This document shows positions 5,133-8,425 of a stretch of DNA of 8,425 nucleotides, piece after piece. Position numbers and translations under genes: made by a program. Every line of letters starts with the position of its first letter. Within the stretch, counting starts at the first letter, position 1. This DNA comes from an uncultured bacterium (GTDB lineage Bacteria; Planctomycetota; Planctomycetia; Pirellulales; UBA1268). The stretch covers positions 1 to 8,425 of the forward strand of contig CALGAS010000138.1 in the NCBI GenBank assembly GCA_937959175.1, written 5' to 3'. The notes below the pieces were generated by a model, which worked only from the letters and a program-made list of their open reading frames with translations, was not told the origin of the DNA and did not search any database.

Positions 5133-6743
5133 CTACTCGCTTGCCTCCGGCTGCGATGCCGGCTCTCCGGCTGCCTGGATCACGGCAATCCGAAACTTGC
5201 CGATCGCATGGGTGCCGTCGGAATACTGCTGATCGAGGGTGATTGCCAGCGGTCCGCCCGGCGGGAGCATCACGTCGTCAGGCAGCCGGAAGGTCGCCGT
5301 ATGGGCCTTGCCGCTGCCTTGGCTGATGCCCCAACCGGTCTCGGGATTCGCGTCGATCGCTCCGGCGACACCATAGTTGGGCTGTTCGAAGGTCGCCGTG
5401 CCTGAGGCAACCGGCACGGCTGTCGGCGTCTCCGGCGTGCCAGGCTGACCGTGTGCCAGGCCGAACGTGCTGAGCACGAAGTTGCCGTTGGCGGCCCGGC
5501 CTGGTCCCTGGGAAGGGAGGCTCGGATCGGGCAAGACCTCGAGCTGGAATGCTTCCACGCGAGGCCCGGGCGGGATCGTGGCCGTGAGGGTGTAGGTGTC
5601 TTTGGCGAGCGGCCCGGTCACCAGCACGGTGCCGTCCTTGTCAATCGTCGCCGTCGCGCCGGCCGTGCTCGTGAACGCGGCGGGGACGATCACGGCGATG
5701 GTCGGCTTCGGGGGGGGCGGAGGCGGTGGTGGCAGTAGTTTGGGGGCCGGCAAGGGCACGAGCTTCGGCCCGGCGTGCGTCCCTGCGAACAGGGATTCGC
5801 CATCGGGCGTGAAGGCGACGCACCAGACGCTCGAGTCCAAGACTTCCGGGCCCTCCTGGCCCCGCTGCACGGCCACATCCCAGAGCCTGATCGCGCCATC
5901 GAGGCTGCCGCTGGCCAGGCGGCCGCCGTCGGCTGAAAAGGCCAGGCTCGTCGCCCAGTCTTTGTGGCCGGCAAGCGTTGCAGCCGCCTTGGCGTCGGCA
6001 GTCGTCCAGAGCCGCACCGTCCGATCGGCACCGCAGCTGGCGAGCGTCTGCCCGTTCGGTGAATAGGCCACCGCCCAGACGGCATCGCCATGCCCCTCAA
6101 GCCGGGCCTGCTCGGCCCCGCTGGCCAACTCCCAGAGCTTGATCACCTTGTCGCTGCCGCCGCTGGCAAGCGTCTTTCCGTCTGGGGAAAAGGCGATGCA
6201 CGTGGCCGCTCCGTCGTGGGCGGCGATGGTCTTGACCTCGGCTCCGCTCGCCGGATCCCAGAGCACGACGCTGCCATCCTCTCCGGCTGTGGCCAGCCGG
6301 CTGCCATCGGGTGAAAAGGCGAGGGCCCGGACCCAGCCCTTGTGCTTGACCAGATCGTGCCTCACGGTGCGGTCGGCGAGATTCCAGACCTTCACCAGCC
6401 CGTCGTAGCCGGCGGTCGCGGCCAGATTCCCGTCAGGTGCGATCGCGACGGCCCAGACCGCCGTCGGATGGCCCTCGAGGGCGGCGAGCCTCGTACCATC
6501 GGCGGCGTTCCAGGCCACCACGTCGCCACTGCGATAGAGGAGACTCTCGCCGCCCGCTGTCAGCAGGAGTTTGCCATCGGCCGCGTAGTCGGCGGCAATC
6601 ACCCAGCGGGTAAAATCGGTCAGCGTGTCGGCGGCAGCCGGCTCGACCGGGGCGGATGCGGAGTCGTCACCGCGGCTGCTGACGGTCAGGGAGGCGATCG
6701 CCACGGCGGCGATGAGATACCGCAGGCTGATGATGATCTGCAT
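5133..6743 (-). CDS. Secreted WD40 beta-propeller protein with poly-proline linker and planctomycete PSD1-type C-terminal module
   Basis: This 536-residue protein starts at ATG 6743 (GGAG 6756-6753, 9-nt spacer). Residues 1-24 look like a signal peptide (hydrophobic LIAAVAIASL, then SSRGDD). Seven WD40-type units follow at about 45-91, 92-134, 135-176, 177-218, 219-260, 261-302 and 303-331. They repeat the pattern AFSPDGxxLASGGxDxxIKLWD; the first and last are degenerate, which fits one closed seven-bladed propeller. A run of eight prolines (338-345) links to a C-terminal region. There the stretches VEAFQLEVLPDPSLP, GPGRAANGNFVLSTF, AIDANPETGWGI and LTL/ITLDQQY match what I recall of the galactose-binding-like tail of planctomycete DUF1549/DUF1553 proteins. 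No heme motif CxxCH is present, so the cytochrome part usual in those proteins is absent. It is probably an exported binding scaffold; the partner is unknown. It may be monocistronic, given the hairpin and 105-bp gap downstream. Confidence 0.9.
   Translation of the reverse strand: MQIIISLRYLIAAVAIASLTVSSRGDDSASAPVEPAAADTLTDFTRWVIAADYAADGKLLLTAGGESLLYRSGDVVAWNAADGTRLAALEGHPTAVWAVAIAPDGNLAATAGYDGLVKVWNLADRTVRHDLVKHKGWVRALAFSPDGSRLATAGEDGSVVLWDPASGAEVKTIAAHDGAATCIAFSPDGKTLASGGSDKVIKLWELASGAEQARLEGHGDAVWAVAYSPNGQTLASCGADRTVRLWTTADAKAAATLAGHKDWATSLAFSADGGRLASGSLDGAIRLWDVAVQRGQEGPEVLDSSVWCVAFTPDGESLFAGTHAGPKLVPLPAPKLLPPPPPPPPKPTIAVIVPAAFTSTAGATATIDKDGTVLVTGPLAKDTYTLTATIPPGPRVEAFQLEVLPDPSLPSQGPGRAANGNFVLSTFGLAHGQPGTPETPTAVPVASGTATFEQPNYGVAGAIDANPETGWGISQGSGKAHTATFRLPDDVMLPPGGPLAITLDQQYSDGTHAIGKFRIAVIQAAGEPASQPEASE
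5707..5735 (-). repeat. Proline-codon tract with an 8-base C homopolymer (minus strand) in the WD40 gene
   Basis: The plus strand shows eight consecutive G (5710-5717) followed by GGCGG/GGTGG units, encoding the eight-proline linker between propeller and C-terminal domain on the minus strand. It is the longest homopolymer I noticed. A one-base slip would put the C-terminal domain out of frame. As given, the frame is intact. Confidence 0.6.
5800..6470 (-). repeat. Diverged DNA repeats encoding the WD40 blades (about 126-base period)
   Basis: Related blocks around the SPDG codons recur at about 5800, 5930, 6053, 6178, 6305 and 6430. They read like plus-strand variants of CCATCGGGTGAAAAGGCG and are spaced by about 42 codons. 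They are coding repeats of the beta-propeller, not a mobile or intergenic repeat. The divergence between units suggests old duplications. Confidence 0.65.
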
Positions 6744-6956
6744 CGGAAGAGGCTCCAGGAAGAGGGCTGACGGTTCGAAACTGGCAACGCGCTGACCATC
6801 TGAGGCAACGGAAGAAGCGACCTCTCCTTCCGCTCCCTCGCGAAGACCAGATTATAGTGAATCGAGTCAGCCGCTACCGGCACGGTCCGCGGTGTCCAAA
6901 CACGCTTGCCGGGTGCCGTCTGGGGCGGCACCAATACCCTCGAGAGGTTCTTGCCG
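6744..6956. promoter_or_regulatory. Divergent intergenic region between the WD40 gene and the isomerase-like gene
   Basis: This 213-bp stretch is the only place in the window where two genes diverge, so promoters for both must lie here. It is less GC-rich than its surroundings around 6841-6866. It contains a perfect TATAAT on the minus strand (6856-6851) and, overlapping it, TATAGT on the plus strand (6853-6858). Ribosome sites for both genes sit at its ends (GGAG 6756-6753 minus, GAGAGG 6942-6947 plus). I saw no convincing operator or riboswitch. Confidence 0.6.
6851..6856 (-). promoter_or_regulatory. Candidate -10 box for the WD40 gene
   Basis: The minus strand reads TATAAT, about 107 bases upstream of ATG 6743, which would leave a leader of roughly 100 nt. 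The hexamer at 17-bp spacing (CGGTAG) does not resemble TTGACA, so the promoter call rests on the -10 box alone. The overlapping plus-strand TATAGT (6853-6858) could serve the isomerase-like gene, leaving a similar leader of about 95 nt. Confidence 0.35.
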
Positions 6957-8425
6957 ATGACCGCCAAGCGTTCCTCGTCTTCCAAAAAATCAGGCAGCCG
7001 GGCCGTGCTCGTGGCCAGCGGCGACCTCCGCGAAGAGGCCAACCGGGTCTGCTGGCCAGCGCAGCGGGCGATGGAGGCCGACTTGACGACGGCCTTTCGC
7101 CGGGCTGGATGGAAGCTGGAACGGGGCCATGCTCCGTCCCGCACCCGGGGCCACGGCTTCATCGCCAGTGCCCGGGAGGGTCTCGACGTGTTCGCGGGGA
7201 TCGACCCCGATGTTCCCCTGGTCGTGGCCGAGGCCGTCTGGCAGTACTCCAATCATGTCCTGCCGGGGCTGACGAGCCACCGGGGGCCGACCTTGACTGT
7301 CGCCAACTGGTCGGGCCAGTGGCCGGGCCTCGTCGGGATGCTCAACCTCAACGGCTCACTCACCAAGTCAGGCGTGCCCTATGCAACCCTCTGGGCCGAC
7401 GACTTTGCCAGTCCTTCCTTTGCCCGCCACCTGACTGCCTGGCTCGAGACGCGGGCCGTCCACCACGACACGAGCCATGTCGTGCCGGCCAGGCAGGTCC
7501 GGATCCCACCCCAGGTGCAGAAGATCGCCGCCTCGCTCGCCACCGACCTCTTGCGAAAGAAGGCGCTGATGGGAGTCTTCGACGAGGGCTGCATGGGGAT
7601 GGAAAACGCGATCATTCCCGATCGGCTCCTCCACGCGACCGGCGTCTTCAAGGAACGGCTCAGTCAAAGTGCGCTCTATCACGAGACGATGCGAGTCTCC
7701 GAGCGGGAGGCCCGCGACGTCTTCCGCTGGCTCGAGAAGGCCGGGATGCGGTTCCACTTCGGCCGCGACGAGGCGACCGAACTGACCCGGCAGCAGGTGC
7801 TGCTGCAGTGCCGGATGTATGTGGCCGCCCTGCGGATCGCCGCTCGCTACGGCTGCGATCTGATCGGAATCCAGTATCAGCAGGGCCTCAAGGACCTCCT
7901 GCCGGCCAGCGACCTGGTCGAGGGCATGCTCAACGACTCGAAGCGACCGCCCGTCACGGCCGAGGGCTCGTCGCGGGTGCTCTTCCGCGGCCGGCCGCTG
8001 GTGCACTTCAACGAGGTCGACGAGTGTGCCGGGCTTGACGGCCTCCTCACGCAGCGGGTCCATGAGGCGCTCGGCGAGCCGGTCGAGAACACGCTTCACG
8101 ACATCCGCTGGGGCGACTGGGACCAGTCGGGCACGACCGACCAATGGGTCTGGGTGTTCGAGATTTCCGGAGGCGCTCCGCCGAGCCACTTTAGCGGCGG
8201 CTGGAAGGGGGCCGAGGGCTTCCGGCAGCCCCCGATGTACTTCCGGCTCGGCGGCAGCACCCTGGCGGGCGTGAGCCGGCCGGGAGAGATCGTCTGGAGC
8301 CGGATCTGGGTCGACGGCCGGGGCGGCTCGGAGAAGCTCTGCATGGACATCGGGCGGGCCGGTGTGGTCGCCCTGCCGGAGGCGGAGACCAGGCGGCGGC
8401 TCGAGGCCACCACGCCGCAGTGGCC
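6957..8425 (+). CDS. L-fucose/L-arabinose isomerase-like protein (partial, C-terminus beyond right edge)
   Basis: The frame is open from ATG 6957 to the window edge (489 complete codons, no stop). GAGAGG at 6942-6947 gives a ribosome site with a 9-nt spacer. The first 15 residues are basic and Ser/Lys-rich and look like a disordered tail, with no signal peptide, so the protein is probably cytoplasmic. The pattern fits the FucI/AraA isomerase superfamily: TLTVANWSGQWPGLVGMLN (112-130), YATLWADDF (142-150), GVFDEGCMGMENAII (206-220), and GIQYQQGLKDLLPASDLVEG (304-323), which recalls the FucI region bearing a metal-binding Asp. A LNDSKRPPVTAEG stretch (325-337) recalls the FucI ILN...P..VATE segment. 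FucI enzymes interconvert an aldose and ketose with Mn2+. Substrate cannot be deduced, and I could not confirm every metal ligand. E. coli FucI has about 590 residues, so about 100 may lie outside. Long open frames on the opposite strand are shadows. Confidence 0.78.
   Translation, partial: MTAKRSSSSKKSGSRAVLVASGDLREEANRVCWPAQRAMEADLTTAFRRAGWKLERGHAPSRTRGHGFIASAREGLDVFAGIDPDVPLVVAEAVWQYSNHVLPGLTSHRGPTLTVANWSGQWPGLVGMLNLNGSLTKSGVPYATLWADDFASPSFARHLTAWLETRAVHHDTSHVVPARQVRIPPQVQKIAASLATDLLRKKALMGVFDEGCMGMENAIIPDRLLHATGVFKERLSQSALYHETMRVSEREARDVFRWLEKAGMRFHFGRDEATELTRQQVLLQCRMYVAALRIAARYGCDLIGIQYQQGLKDLLPASDLVEGMLNDSKRPPVTAEGSSRVLFRGRPLVHFNEVDECAGLDGLLTQRVHEALGEPVENTLHDIRWGDWDQSGTTDQWVWVFEISGGAPPSHFSGGWKGAEGFRQPPMYFRLGGSTLAGVSRPGEIVWSRIWVDGRGGSEKLCMDIGRAGVVALPEAETRRRLEATTPQW

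Noticed and set aside
6686..7252. Minus-strand frame spanning the divergent region and entering the WD40 gene start
   Set aside because: It crosses both the promoter region and the opposite gene, has no ribosome site at a suitable distance, and ends inside the WD40 gene out of frame.
6857..8038. Plus-strand open frame of 393 codons starting before the isomerase-like gene
   Set aside because: It is in a different frame from the isomerase-like gene, Arg/Pro/Gly-rich, and has no family motifs or good ribosome site. The frame starting at 6957 reads coherent protein to the window edge.
7368..8189. Minus-strand open frame of 273 codons with fairly protein-like composition
   Set aside because: It is antisense to the isomerase-like gene. 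I found no recognisable domain, and its appearance is typical of mirror frames in GC-rich DNA.

Overview
The window looks like chromosomal DNA from a high-GC planctomycete, probably Pirellulales-like. This is inferred from a secreted WD40 protein whose C-terminal module resembles the tail of planctomycete DUF1549/DUF1553 (PSD1/PSCyt) proteins, a small anchored protein of a kind I associate with planctomycetes, GTG starts and dense GC-rich coding. I saw no rRNA, tRNA, CRISPR array, insertion sequence or integrase.

Layout: seven genes lie on the minus strand and one on the plus strand, diverging from a 213-bp intergenic region (6744-6956). In minus-strand transcription order they are: a secreted WD40 beta-propeller protein (6743-5133); a 105-bp gap with a GC-rich hairpin; then a compact cluster of an anchored protein of unknown function (5027-4476), thiS (4479-4255), thiG (4265-3393), hisF (3391-2615), a pilT-type ATPase (2588-1428), and a membrane-anchored PilB/GspE-like protein (1428 to beyond the left edge). 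Junctions in the cluster are a 4-nt overlap, an 11-nt overlap (if the first GTG is used), a 1-nt gap, a 26-nt gap and a 1-nt overlap, so cotranscription is very likely. On the plus strand, a FucI/AraA-like sugar isomerase homologue starts at 6957 and runs off the right edge.

Function: ThiS is the sulfur carrier and ThiG the thiazole synthase of thiamin biosynthesis; HisF is the cyclase half of imidazole glycerol phosphate synthase. PilT is a pilus-retraction type ATPase with all catalytic motifs intact. The protein after it has the PilB/GspE fold signature, but its P-loop lysine is leucine, its Walker B region is altered, its His-box histidine is gone, and it carries an N-terminal hydrophobic membrane region. 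It therefore looks like a membrane-bound, catalytically impaired relative of the extension ATPase, translated directly after an active PilT. This pair, placed inside a vitamin/amino-acid operon, is the most interesting signal in the window.
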